Source: Mycobacterium sp. (GTDB taxonomy: Bacteria; Actinomycetota; Actinomycetes; Mycobacteriales; Mycobacteriaceae). Taken from it: 59,074 nt of DNA. The notes below the pieces were generated by a model. The model ran no database searches. It saw nothing but the letters and a program-made list of their open reading frames with translations, and was not told where the DNA came from. Positions 1-9,208 of the stretch are shown one piece after another; position 1 is the stretch's first letter; each line of letters begins with the position of its first letter. The translations under genes and the position numbers were made by a program. The DNA lies in NCBI GenBank assembly GCA_025965975.1, contig JAOPVX010000127.1, positions 1-59,074 on the forward strand, given 5' to 3'.

Positions 1-417
1 ACGGTGCACGAGGTCGGGGTATTCCTTTTCGGGCCACATCAATCTGTCGCAGGCGTCGATGGGCCCACTGCGGGCTGGGATGTAATTCTGCGACGGGTCG
101 CTGAGGTCATATCGGTTGTCGCCTATCGGCGGGAAGTCGGTCGGTCTGGCCAGTAGGTCGGTCACTGAGGTCGAGGCGGACACGCGGCGCAGGGTCGATG
201 TCGTTGGCGCGGTGTCTCGACTTGACGTTTCGGAGGTACCCGTCGTGTTGATGCCGACGGCTACCGCTGAAGTGATGAGCACCACCACAGCGACGAAGCC
301 CGCCACCCACAGCACGGGCAACCGGCGACCGGTAGGCGGCGCGCCCCCCAACTCATTGAGATCTTCGTAAGCGCCGGACGTGGTCGGCCTTGATCCGGGC
401 TCGTGGTGTTGGTGCAT
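1..417 (-). CDS. Single-pass membrane protein, 3' end cut by window edge
   Basis: An open frame runs without a stop from an ATG at 417 to the window edge (139 codons visible). The N-terminus is His/Pro/Thr-rich and cytoplasmic-looking. A hydrophobic segment lies at about residues 36-57 (LWVAGFVAVVVLITSAVAVG) and is followed by a Ser/Thr-rich stretch. The outer part then has a motif reading FPPIGDNRYDLSDP and a Cys near residue 124. This is the layout of mycobacterial membrane-anchored sensor-domain or lipoprotein-like proteins. I do not recognise the family. It precedes a run of minus-strand envelope genes. The C-terminus lies outside the window, so length and function cannot be judged. Confidence 0.7.
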   Translation of the reverse strand, partial: MHQHHEPGSRPTTSGAYEDLNELGGAPPTGRRLPVLWVAGFVAVVVLITSAVAVGINTTGTSETSSRDTAPTTSTLRRVSASTSVTDLLARPTDFPPIGDNRYDLSDPSQNYIPARSGPIDACDRLMWPEKEYPDLVHR

Positions 418-436
418 TCGGATTCGCCTCGGCTGC

Positions 437-919
437 CTACGGATCAACCGTGAATGGCTGCTCGCCGCGGATGTGCTGACCTTCCTTGGTATCGACGTCG
501 ACGACGTAGGTGTACTGACCCGGCGCCTTGATCGAGAACTTCCAATGACCGCTCTCGGCGAAGCCGTTGACGCTCTGGTTGGCGGTGTAGACGACACCTC
601 CGTTCCCGTCGAGCACCGTAGAGGATTCGTGCCCCCAGATGATGGAGCCGTCAGCGGTGTTCCAGCTCAGTCCGAGGTCCGCTGACCAATGTCCGTTTGC
701 GGTTTGACCGATTCGGAAGTGGTCGTGTGCGATCTCGGTGCCATACGCAAATCCACGCTGGATGTAGATCGACAATTGCAGACCGGTCGGGTCCGCATTC
801 GCCGGCGCCGCGGCCCCTAATGCCATCATCAGCGCTGTCGCGAGTCCTACTGCCACCGCACGAGGACTGAAGATGCCGTCACCGTGGTGCCGCGTCTGCA
901 CATCATGTCGTCGACCCAC
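437..919 (-). CDS. Small secreted protein of unknown function
   Basis: About 160 residues. A Sec-type signal peptide has a hydrophobic core (AVAVGLATALMMALGAAAP) and an Ala-X-Ala cleavage site just before ADPTG. The mature part is about 115 residues, rich in Gly, Trp and beta-strand-like segments, and ends PFTVDP. It looks like a small beta-sandwich exported protein. I know no function for it. The frame stays open to a TTG at 1003. I chose the GTG at 919 because a purine-rich GGAAAGGTGG lies just upstream and the longer N-terminus would be unusual for a signal peptide. It has no Cys in a lipobox, so it is probably released or loosely wall-bound. Confidence 0.7.
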   Translation of the reverse strand: MGRRHDVQTRHHGDGIFSPRAVAVGLATALMMALGAAAPANADPTGLQLSIYIQRGFAYGTEIAHDHFRIGQTANGHWSADLGLSWNTADGSIIWGHESSTVLDGNGGVVYTANQSVNGFAESGHWKFSIKAPGQYTYVVDVDTKEGQHIRGEQPFTVDP

Positions 920-1047
920 GGGGCCCACCTTTCCGGAGTTGATTTCGCTGGATCTATGGAACGTAGTGCCGCATTGAGGTTTGCGGATTGGCAAACCGAC
1001 CAATTAGAGGTGGATTCGTACGAATGGCCTACAGAATCTCGGCCGGC

Positions 1048-2982
1048 CTAGCGCACCCGCTCCGTCGAGGTCCACCGACCGTCAGCGAACCGATGCGTGA
1101 CTTCGATGGTCGCGTAGGGCGAGTAGCCGAGGTCAGCGGTTGCACCGCTGGTGTCGGGATATACCAGCTTTTCGTCGGTGATGACCGCCGAGTCATCAAT
1201 CCGCACCTGATCGATACTGCGAGGTTCGCCGTATGTTTCACCGCGAACTGGCGAGGTTCCGGGCATGATGGTTTCGCCAACGGGCCGGGGAGACGTCGGG
1301 GTTGAAAAGTCAAACACGCCAACGAATTCCATCATGGACGTACGCCCGGCGCAGCACATGTCGAACGTGGAGCCGAAGCAAACAAAGGTCACCACCGCAT
1401 CCTCGGTCCCGTCTGCATTGGCGTCAAGCCAGCCGGCCAGCTTGGCATCTCTAATCGACGCGCCACCGAATTGTCCGGCCGCGGTCCTCGCTTCGCCTTC
1501 TCCGTTCGTCACAGTGATGGGGACAGTGTTGTCCCAGCCAGTGGAACCATTTCCGCATGTGGCGGCTGGGAATGTCATGCTGCGGATGGTGTCATCGGTG
1601 ACACCCGACGGTCTGGTCGGATTCGCGCTCGCATGCGGGGCACATCGGCAAAGGATGATGGTCTTGACGGTGCCGCTGATGGTGCCGCCTGCATCGGCGT
1701 AACCGTGGACCAGAATGCGGTAGGCATTGGGAGTGGCGGGGTCCGCGGTGTAGAGCACGCTGCGGGAACCATCGCCGTTGTCCATCGCGGCCAGCGGATT
1801 CCCGTACAGCTCGGTGGCCCGACTCAGTGGGGTACCGGGACGCACACCATCGATCGTGTGACCTCCATCGTGCGGCACGATCGAATCCAGGCTGCCATTG
1901 ACGAAGCCGAAATCGCAGTCCCGCCATACCACGACGACGCGGCCGCTGGTCGACGCGTCGGGGAAGTCGGGGTGCGCCGCCCTGATGTCGGTCCACGCCT
2001 CCCCCAGCCTGACACCGCCCAGGCCGTCCGAGGACAGCGCGGTTTCCGCCGCGCCGATGTTCTGGGTGGCCAACAGACGAGCAGCGAGCTGGCTGGCGTT
2101 GGCCGCGATGACGAACAACCCACCGGTGGCAGTGGCGATACATCTCAACTGATCGCTGGCCGGGCCGTCGGTCTTGAAGCCGACCGTGGAGATGGCCAGG
2201 TTGGGATGGGTCCGTTTCACCTGTGCGGCTTCATCACACGGCGGCTGACCGCAGGTGTCCTCACCATCGGAGACCAGCACGATGGCCTGGGCACTGTCAT
2301 CGGCGGGCAGTTGGGCGACCGCGGTACGCAGCGCCAGGCTGATCGGCGTGTATCCCGACGCCCGCAGGCCAGCGATGCCGTCTCTCATCTGGTCCCGATT
2401 CAGCCAGCTCAACGGGATCGGCGTCCGCACGTCGGTACATCCCTCGTCATGCTCGGCCTCCGTCGATCCAGTCCCGGTGCCGTAAGTCGTCAGCCCGATC
2501 GTCGCGTCATCGGGCAGCGCGTCGACCAAACCCTGAGCCGCTGCCTTCGCCGCATCGATACGAGGACCAGGCGCATCGGCCTGAGTCATCGAACCCGACG
2601 CATCCAGAATCAACACCGTCGGCACCGAGATGATCACCGGCGCAGCGGGACCCGCAGGCCCGGCCGTCGACTCCGCATCCCGACCACCCAGCGCCCACAC
2701 CGTGACACCAACCACCGCCACCAACGCGACCACCACCGCAACCGCGACCACCACCCACCCCGACCGCCACCCACCCGAGCGCTCCGATCGCGGAGCCCAC
2801 ACCGGCTGCGCCGCAACCGGTTCCGACACCGGCACCACAATCCTCGGCGGAGCGGAACCGGCATCGTCGACCCAGAACTGCCAGCCCGGCGGCGGCGCAG
2901 GCCACGACGGATCCACAGACCGACCAGGCCCAGGCGACCAACCAGGCGCCACCGGCCAACCGGGGGGCGGATTAAACCGCAT
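1048..2982 (-). CDS. Membrane-anchored von Willebrand factor A domain protein
   Basis: 644 residues from the ATG at 2982 (GGGGTGGGG upstream). Residues 1-40 are Pro/Gly/Trp repeats (PPPGWPVAPGWSPGPG), a common N-terminal tail in mycobacterial membrane proteins. A transmembrane helix lies at about 76-97. The vWA domain spans about 122-300 with an intact MIDAS start, DASGS at 127-131, plus the later Thr (GYTPIS) and Asp (VSDGEDTC) positions. The remaining about 340 residues are Cys-containing and repeat-like, resembling sensor-type extracytoplasmic domains. The expected role is metal-dependent protein-protein binding outside the membrane. The gene lies just downstream of the pseudokinase-GH3 gene on the same strand, with 44 bases between. 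In TerY-P triads vWA proteins work with kinases, but this one is membrane-bound, so equivalence is only an inference. Confidence 0.85.
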   Translation of the reverse strand: MRFNPPPGWPVAPGWSPGPGRSVDPSWPAPPPGWQFWVDDAGSAPPRIVVPVSEPVAAQPVWAPRSERSGGWRSGWVVVAVAVVVALVAVVGVTVWALGGRDAESTAGPAGPAAPVIISVPTVLILDASGSMTQADAPGPRIDAAKAAAQGLVDALPDDATIGLTTYGTGTGSTEAEHDEGCTDVRTPIPLSWLNRDQMRDGIAGLRASGYTPISLALRTAVAQLPADDSAQAIVLVSDGEDTCGQPPCDEAAQVKRTHPNLAISTVGFKTDGPASDQLRCIATATGGLFVIAANASQLAARLLATQNIGAAETALSSDGLGGVRLGEAWTDIRAAHPDFPDASTSGRVVVVWRDCDFGFVNGSLDSIVPHDGGHTIDGVRPGTPLSRATELYGNPLAAMDNGDGSRSVLYTADPATPNAYRILVHGYADAGGTISGTVKTIILCRCAPHASANPTRPSGVTDDTIRSMTFPAATCGNGSTGWDNTVPITVTNGEGEARTAAGQFGGASIRDAKLAGWLDANADGTEDAVVTFVCFGSTFDMCCAGRTSMMEFVGVFDFSTPTSPRPVGETIMPGTSPVRGETYGEPRSIDQVRIDDSAVITDEKLVYPDTSGATADLGYSPYATIEVTHRFADGRWTSTERVR

Positions 2983-3026
2983 CAACCCCACCCCTGACTC
3001 TTGCTAGCCATCTGCTGGTCACGCCG

Positions 3027-5210
3027 TCAGCCGCCGCACGAACCCACATGCTTTCCGGCCGCCACATGATGTAAAGCATCATCGACACGGCCGGCCCGGA
3101 GATCGCCGGAGTTGTAGGCCTCTACCAGCCGATCCAACACAGCAGGAACCTGGTCGGTGGTGATCCACAGAGCCGTATCGGCGCCCGCTTGCAACGCCCG
3201 CAGCGCAGCCTCGGCGACGCCGTAGCGCGAAGTGATCGCGGCCATACTGGACAGGTCATCGGTGAACACCCAACCGGTGAAAGGGGTTCCGCCGTAGTCG
3301 CCGGAGCGCAGAAGCGCGTACGCCGCCGGGCTCAGGCTTGCAGGTTCAGTGCCGGTAAGTTCTGGCACCTGTAGGTGGCCCACCATGACGGCGACGGGCG
3401 GCTGGGCGATCAGCGTTCGATAGGGAATGAGGTCGTCGTCCTTTAGACTCGATAGGGGAGGCGTCGTCACCTGGCCCGTGTGGGAGTCGCCGGAACCGTG
3501 CCCGTGTCCCGGAAAATGTTTCAGCACAGGCATCACACCTGCATCGCGAAGCCCTTGGGTATACACCTGCGCGAATCGCATGACAGTGTCGGGGTCTGCG
3601 CCGAAGGATCGGTCGCCGATGACGCTGTCGTCGGGCGCTGCGGTGACATCGACAACCGGCGCGAAATCGACAGTGATGCCAAGGGCACGCATTTTGCGGC
3701 CACGGTCCAGCGCGATGGCGTAAACCTCAGGGGGAGTGCGTGTCTGGGCAAGCACGCGCGGCGACGGCTGTTCCCCAATGAGTTTCGCCAGTCGCTCGAC
3801 CCGACCGCCTTCCTCGTCCACGCTGACGGCGAGGGGAAAGGGGCCGCTCGTTGCGGCGATTGCCGCCAGGGATCCGTCGTTGAGCATTGACAGGTCAGTC
3901 CAGCTGCCGATGAAAATGCCGCCGACATGCTGGGTGGCGACGACTTGGCGCGCGTCGTCGGCGTCCGTCACCCCCACCATCAACAGCTGAGCCAGCTTGT
4001 CGCGGATAGGCATTTGGGCAAGCATCGCTGCCGCGGGATCGGTACAGGCCGGTACGCCGGCGGACGCCACGGAGGCCGCAACCGTCGAGGATGGTGCCGC
4101 AGAGGGATTTTGCGGTTCGATCGGTGACGGCCCCCGCCGGTGTGAGCTGAACATGAACGCGCCCACCACAAGCGCTGCCGCAACGATGATCCCAATGATC
4201 GCCGGCTTGAGTACGCCGCGCGCCTGTGGCCCGGGCTCGCGGGCTTCGGGCTGACCCTGTGGCGACGCCGAGGGCTTGCCCGACTGCGTGATCGGTGGCC
4301 AGGCATCGACGGCGCGTTCGACGTCAGCCGCCTTCTCTCTTCGCGTCGTCGCGGGCGGCATCGGTGTGGGTGCGGTGATCGGTCGCTCGGCGCTCGCCGG
4401 TGGGCCCAAGTCGGCGACAAACGCACGGCACGTCGGGTATCGCGTCTCGGGATCGGCGGCGAGTGCCCTACTTAACGCGACGCGCACCTCATCCACAGCC
4501 GGACCATCCGCCGTGCGAGCCAGCTCACGAAGGTGGTGCCCGCCACCGCGATTGTCGGTACCGATGTCGGGTCGGATGCCTGCGAGCATGTGCAGCGCGG
4601 ACGCCGCAAGTCCGTATTGGTCGACACGGCTATCGAGCTGATCGGTGTGTGTTGTCTGCTCGGGTGCGGAGTAGGCATCCGGCGCAACGGCCGGCCAGCG
4701 GTTGACGATCTCACCGATGCCGAGGTCGGTGAGAACGATCTGAAACGCCGCCGAGTCGGGATTGGCGATCACGATGTTGGTCGGCTTGACCCGTAGGTGC
4801 AGGACATCGTTTCGGTGTGCGTAGTCGAGTGCCTGGGCGATCGCTGCGGTGATGGTCAGTACGGCATCGCCGGGGATGCCGGTGGGATATCGGTCCTGAA
4901 GCCACTGCAGGGCATTGGCCCCGTCCACGTAGTCCGACGCCACCCACAGCGCGGCGCCGTCGGCGCCCCAGTCGCGGACGCGCGCAATGTGCGGATGACC
5001 GAGCGCGCCGGCACGCTCCAGTGTCTGGTCAAGTCTTGCGCGCAAACCACGGTCGGTGGCCACCTCGGATCGGATGATTTTCAGTGCGACCGGCCGACGC
5101 AGGTCGGGGTGCCGAGCCACATAGACAGCGCCAACGCTGCCCGTCCCGAGATATCGCTGCAGCGTGTAACCCGCATAAGTCTCCCCGGCGGTCAGTGGCG
5201 GGCTTTGCAC
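3027..5210 (-). CDS. Protein kinase-like domain fused to extracytoplasmic GH3 beta-N-acetylglucosaminidase
   Basis: 727 residues, GTG start. Residues 13-268 are a Ser/Thr kinase fold: glycine loop GTGSVGAVY (22-30), Lys44 in VALK, DLG at 162-164 and APE at 182-184. The catalytic-loop HRD is replaced by HLR (138-140), so the catalytic base Asp is absent and phosphotransfer is doubtful. A Pro-rich linker leads to a transmembrane helix at 333-355. Residues about 396-718 form a GH3/NagZ-type domain with DEEGGRVER (465-473), KHFPGHG (564-570), the Asp-Ser-His acid/base motif (575-577) and the TDDLSSM nucleophile region (650-656). The hydrolase should therefore sit outside the membrane and act on N-acetylglucosaminyl wall fragments, like mycobacterial LpqI. 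The pairing of a likely pseudokinase with a wall hydrolase in one chain is odd. Confidence 0.9.
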   Translation of the reverse strand: MQSPPLTAGETYAGYTLQRYLGTGSVGAVYVARHPDLRRPVALKIIRSEVATDRGLRARLDQTLERAGALGHPHIARVRDWGADGAALWVASDYVDGANALQWLQDRYPTGIPGDAVLTITAAIAQALDYAHRNDVLHLRVKPTNIVIANPDSAAFQIVLTDLGIGEIVNRWPAVAPDAYSAPEQTTHTDQLDSRVDQYGLAASALHMLAGIRPDIGTDNRGGGHHLRELARTADGPAVDEVRVALSRALAADPETRYPTCRAFVADLGPPASAERPITAPTPMPPATTRREKAADVERAVDAWPPITQSGKPSASPQGQPEAREPGPQARGVLKPAIIGIIVAAALVVGAFMFSSHRRGPSPIEPQNPSAAPSSTVAASVASAGVPACTDPAAAMLAQMPIRDKLAQLLMVGVTDADDARQVVATQHVGGIFIGSWTDLSMLNDGSLAAIAATSGPFPLAVSVDEEGGRVERLAKLIGEQPSPRVLAQTRTPPEVYAIALDRGRKMRALGITVDFAPVVDVTAAPDDSVIGDRSFGADPDTVMRFAQVYTQGLRDAGVMPVLKHFPGHGHGSGDSHTGQVTTPPLSSLKDDDLIPYRTLIAQPPVAVMVGHLQVPELTGTEPASLSPAAYALLRSGDYGGTPFTGWVFTDDLSSMAAITSRYGVAEAALRALQAGADTALWITTDQVPAVLDRLVEAYNSGDLRAGRVDDALHHVAAGKHVGSCGG

Positions 5211-5337
5211 CGCTATCTCCGCGAACCGCTAGAAATGATCGTGCCGTCTGTGGGCTCGCCCACGGTCGGCTCTGCGTCCTGCAAGCATCGAGACCGTGGC
5301 ACGCATCTCGCCGACACACGCCGCGTCCGTGTTGCCC

Positions 5338-6255
5338 TCAGGGTAGGTAGCCCGCCGTCGGTTGGACCCACAGCTTTGTCGCTACGGATCTGGCCAGAAC
5401 CAGTGCCACGACAGCGAGCAACGCCGGCAGCACCAGATGGAAAATGATGAATTCAGAGCTTAGGCTCGAGATTTTGTCGTTGAGGGCGCCAGCGTACTTA
5501 TCGGCGAAACTGTCAATGCGAGACGTGTTTATGCCGAACTGTGTCGCGATGGCGTCCACTTTGTTCATCACACCGGTGACGGCGCCTGTCAATGCGTTCG
5601 CAGCCTTGTTCACGGCGACAGCGAGGAGCAGGTTGGCCGCTACCACAATGCCATTGCCGGCCATCACCAGCTTGAGGCTGCTGGAGTTTCGCTGCCATAA
5701 CAGGAACCCGGCCAGTAACAGCAGTGGAACAGCAACAATTTCGGCGATCGTTGCCGCCATCGTGAGGTAGTACCAGCCGCTGCCCGATGGCAGGTGCTTC
5801 GCGTATTTGTAGAACTTGAACAGCAATTTGATCTGGTCAAAGCGCTGCACGACCGTCACGGCTGCCCACAAACCGCCGACGATGCTCAAGATGGCCGCGG
5901 TCTTCGGCGCGCCCTCACCAGAACCGAGGAACGTACCGACTGACCAGCCCGTCGGCTGCCCCGGCTGCTGGGCAGCCGGCTGCCAGGCGGGGGTTATCGC
6001 TTGCCCGCCACCGTAGGGATTGACTAGGGGTGCCGGCGCGTATGGGTCCGGCGGGGTGACGTCGTATGGATTCGGCGCGTATGGACTCTGCAAGGGTGGT
6101 GGGGCCTGATAGCCACTACCATCGGACGCGGCGGGGTACGGCTGTGGGCCGGGGGAGGCCGGCGGTGGCGCCAGGTGCGGGTTTGGCGCCGATTGATCCG
6201 TGCCTCCGTAGGTGTAGCCCTTGCCGAACTTGCTCGGTGGCAACTGATCGGTCAT
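5338..6255 (-). CDS. Proline-rich multi-pass membrane protein
   Basis: 305 residues with an ATG at 6255 and a strong AGAGGGGG ribosome site. Residues 1-100 are a Pro/Tyr/Gly-rich cytoplasmic tail (PPSKFGKGYTYGG, PYAPNPYDVTPPDPYAPAP). About four hydrophobic segments follow (AAILSIVGGLWAAVTV; a pair around IAEIVAVPLLLLAGFLLW and IVVAANLLLAVAV; and a C-terminal FIIFHLVLPALLAVVALVLA). Between the last two is an amphipathic stretch with many Ala and Asp. Such tails are common in actinobacterial membrane proteins near Ser/Thr kinases. I do not recognise the family. It lies upstream of the kinase-GH3 gene on the same strand with 127 bases between, so an operon is possible but not certain. Confidence 0.8.
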   Translation of the reverse strand: MTDQLPPSKFGKGYTYGGTDQSAPNPHLAPPPASPGPQPYPAASDGSGYQAPPPLQSPYAPNPYDVTPPDPYAPAPLVNPYGGGQAITPAWQPAAQQPGQPTGWSVGTFLGSGEGAPKTAAILSIVGGLWAAVTVVQRFDQIKLLFKFYKYAKHLPSGSGWYYLTMAATIAEIVAVPLLLLAGFLLWQRNSSSLKLVMAGNGIVVAANLLLAVAVNKAANALTGAVTGVMNKVDAIATQFGINTSRIDSFADKYAGALNDKISSLSSEFIIFHLVLPALLAVVALVLARSVATKLWVQPTAGYLP

Positions 6256-6291
6256 TTGTAACCCCCTCTTGAAGGCACGGAATCCAGGCGT

Positions 6292-6735
6292 TCAGCAAAG
6301 GTACCTCGGGAGCGCCCAAACTACCATGTCCACGGCGTAGCTGAGCCGTGTGACGACCGGATTCAGCCGAACGGCTGACAGGCCGTTCGGCTGAGTGACT
6401 CGCCCTTTCAGGCCGCGCTCGCCGAACAGATTGGGTACTCGTCTGCAGTGCCCGTTGAGCGCTGTGGCCACCGGCATGCGCCGCACCTGGGCGTCGATGT
6501 CGGGCTTGGTGAGCTCGACCGCCGCCAACACCGACTGCAGTGGGTCGAGCAACCCTTCGCAGGACGTCTGACAGCGGCGGCGCGCACTGTCGACCGTTCG
6601 TACGAAATCATGTATCCGCGCAGCGCTGAGCCCGTTGCTGGACTCCAATCGAATGCTACCGTTTGGCCACCGCCTGGTGGCGACCACAGCAAAGCCGCTC
6701 ACATCATTGCGAAGGATCATCGAAAATGCCTGCAT
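6292..6735 (-). CDS. Doubtful hypothetical protein
   Basis: A 147-codon open frame with fairly high third-position GC and a plausible amphipathic middle (LLDPLQSVLAAVELTKPDIDAQVRR). It has no recognisable domain and no clear ribosome site. Its start overlaps the first bases of the divergent gene at 6726, which argues that, if real, it starts further in. It may instead be the untranslated spacer between two divergent transcription units. I keep it because nothing else explains these 430 bases and its codon choice resembles its neighbours. Confidence 0.3.
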   Translation of the reverse strand: MQAFSMILRNDVSGFAVVATRRWPNGSIRLESSNGLSAARIHDFVRTVDSARRRCQTSCEGLLDPLQSVLAAVELTKPDIDAQVRRMPVATALNGHCRRVPNLFGERGLKGRVTQPNGLSAVRLNPVVTRLSYAVDMVVWALPRYLC

Positions 6736-7247
6736 ACCAAGAAATTCCGCCGCTGGCCGGCGAACAGGTTATCTTCGCCGCGGACTTCACCCCCTCACCG
6801 ATACTTCGCAACAACAAGTCGGGCTTGATAATTACCAGTGAGCGCGTGGCGGTCCTGCACCCGCAACACGTCTTCCTGTTCTTCCAGGTCGGGCAGACCG
6901 TTTCGAGCGCGCCGATCAGCAAGCTCGCCGAGGTCACCGTCGGGCGCTTGCTCTCGCGCTCCCACCTGCGGTCCGCCATTTTTGCCGGCTTTATCGGCCT
7001 TTTCGCCCTCACCATGCAGAGCACCTTGGATGCCATCATGGGTCCGTTGTCGATACTGGTCGTGTTGCTCGCGTTCGGGGTGGCGGCATTTCAGTTGTGG
7101 TTGGCACGCCACCTGGGCATGACAGTTCAGCACGCCGGCGGCGGAACACTGTCAGTGCGTGCCGATCGCGCCGAGCATCAGATGTTGCTGGCCGCAGCCG
7201 ATCTCACTCAGCAACTGATGATCGGGCGCAAGCCGGCGACTCCGTAG
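6726..7247 (+). CDS. Membrane protein with bacterial PH-like domain
   Basis: 173 residues starting at the ATG that gives MPAYQEIPPL. A longer in-frame start at 6663 would add 21 residues lacking coding character. The first about 70 residues read like a bacterial PH-like fold (EQVIFAADFTPSP, LIITSERVAVLHPQ). Two hydrophobic helices with a short turn follow (SAIFAGFIGLFALTM; ILVVLLAFGVAAFQLWLA). The C-terminus resumes soluble beta and helix character (LSVRADRAEHQMLLAAADL). Such small PH-like membrane proteins usually act in membrane-associated complexes. No catalytic motif is seen. It stands alone on the plus strand, divergent from the kinase-GH3 side and 181 bases before the first kinase-like gene. 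Confidence 0.75.
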   Translation: MPAYQEIPPLAGEQVIFAADFTPSPILRNNKSGLIITSERVAVLHPQHVFLFFQVGQTVSSAPISKLAEVTVGRLLSRSHLRSAIFAGFIGLFALTMQSTLDAIMGPLSILVVLLAFGVAAFQLWLARHLGMTVQHAGGGTLSVRADRAEHQMLLAAADLTQQLMIGRKPATP

Positions 7248-7428
7248 GTGGCGGCGGGCACATGCCCGATCAAACGGAGGCGGATCGCTCCGGACTCCCA
7301 CGGCAACCATCATGGTTTGATGCCGGCGAGGACGCTGAGCACCGCGACGATACCGGTGTCAGCACCTAAACCGGCAGCCTCGCCCTCCAACCGCGGAAGC
7401 CCCGACTGGTCGACGAGGGAGGTCACCG

Positions 7429-9043
7429 ATGCAGATGGTGACTTTGGCTGACGGTTCCCCAATCGAGTTGGAAGCTGAGCTGGCCCGTGCCGGCGAGGGC
7501 ACCGTCTACCTGGTCGAAGCCCACCCGGAATGGGTGGCAAAGATCTTCCATCCGCACCTGAGTGATCGGTGGGCGAAGCTCGCAAAGATAACGGCGATGG
7601 CCGCACAACCGCCGCACGGCGCGGTTCAGTCTGACGGATTCGTGGTGTTGGCCTGGCCCCAGCTCGTTCTGAATGGAGACGCCGGGGCGTGCGGATATGT
7701 CATGGCCCGTGTCGACACTGCCAACGCGGTCGAGATTCACGCCGTGTCCAACCCGTCGGCTCGCGCGGCGCCGCCGCCCTCAGCGCCCCAGTGGACCGCC
7801 CGCCTCACCTGGATGCATCTTGTGACCATCGCGGCAAACCTGTGCCTTGCCGTCGACGCGGTCCACCGTACTGATGCGGTCATCGGGGACTTTCAGGAGC
7901 GCAACATCTTGGTCTCCGACACCAGCCGCGTCACCCTGGTGGACTGCGACTCTATCCAGTTCGCTTCGCCTTCGGGCCACCGATTCTTGTGTGCGGTAGC
8001 CCGACCGGAGTTCACCGCACCAGAACTTGCTGGAGTTGATCTTCACAGCCAGATCCGCGAGCCGTCGTCGGATCTGTTCGCTTTGGCGGCGCATATTCAT
8101 CAGCTCCTCATGGCGGGCAATCATCCGTTTCTGCGCGGTACTGGGCGGGGGCGGGCGAACAGCCGGACGCGCTGAGCCTCGCCAACACCGGGTCGCGCGC
8201 AGGGCGCCCGGCTCGCCGCTGCTCACCCACCCACTCGCGCCGCCAGTCACGTTTCTGCCCAACGACATTCAGTTACTCTTCGCCCGCGCCTTGACCGACG
8301 GTGCGCGCGACCCAGCGACCCGGCCCACCGCGACCGAATGGCGAGACGCGTTGCTGCGCATCACAACGGCGCCGTGTCGAGCCGGACTCCATCAGGTTCC
8401 GCTGGGCTGTTATCTGTGCCCATGGTGCACCATCGAGAACGAGCGCCACACGCGCAGAAAGCGCGCGCACAACACACCTCCGCCGGATCAGACGATCCAC
8501 TGGACCGATTCCGCCAAGGCCAGCGGTCCCACAGGGTCAACCGCCGGTGCCGCGACACCACCCCCACCGCCACCCACCGCAGGCCCACGCCCACAACAGC
8601 ATCGACCTCGCCGTTCCGACGATTCCGCCCGTCCATCCCACGCTGTTTCGGGCGGGATCGGATTTGTGACTGGAAACTGGCCAGCAGTCTTGGCGTACCG
8701 GTCTCTCGGTAGCGCCTTCGGTACCGCGGCCGCGTTCGGTGTGTATCTCACCCATTTCGTCGCCGGTGCGATATTGCTCGTCTTTACCGTCGCGCTCGCG
8801 GTCGGGGCCATATTGTGTGTTCGGCGCAATCACGTTGGGAAAACGTGGATTACGGTTGGCTGTGTTGGCCTGATCTGTTACACGGTTGCGGCCGGGATGG
8901 GCAGCTCGCCGCTGCTGCCCTACATCAGCGCCCTCGGCTACCCCCACGAGCCCGTTGACGCCTGGCTATGGAATGCGCTCGGCATCGGCCTACCCGCCGT
9001 TGGGGCCGCCGTAGTGAGAAAGCTGGATCGGAGTCGGCTGTAA
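7429..9043 (+). pseudogene. YegI/TerY-P-type protein kinase-like gene with two frameshifts
   Basis: Starts at an ATG at 7429 after a GGGAGG site. The first frame (to 8175) gives 248 residues with an ARAGEGTV loop, Lys38 (VAKIFHP), GDFQERNIL (Asp154, Asn159), LVDCDS (Asp172) and TAPEL. Alignment by eye with the convergent paralogue at 9209-10702 shows homology moving to a second frame at about 8147-8151 (GEQPDALSLANTGSRAG). It moves to a third at about 8195-8200 (HPLAPPVTFLPND) and runs on to 9043. Each shift is explained by one missing G in a G-run. Restored, the protein would be about 538 residues: kinase fold, a zinc ribbon (C-x-x-x-H, CPWC), a Pro-rich linker and several C-terminal membrane helices. 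As given it is broken. Sequencing undercall in homopolymers is the simplest reading, true decay the alternative. Confidence 0.75.
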
Positions 9044-9208
9044 GCGGTAGGCGACGCGTTGGCGGCGTCGCGAACGGGGGTTGCGAAGGAGCACGCGAAA
9101 CCGTACCGTACGTGCCGCGATCGACAGCCGAATATTGGAAGGTCCCGGACGACACAGTTACGTGTTGGCCGGCAATCCCGCAGGCGCTGCGCCTGGCGAT
9201 GCGGACCC

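Noticed and set aside
1471-2997. 508-residue plus-strand frame opposite the vWA gene
   Set aside because: Composition is nonsense-like (Arg/His runs) and there is no ribosome site. The minus-strand vWA gene explains the region.
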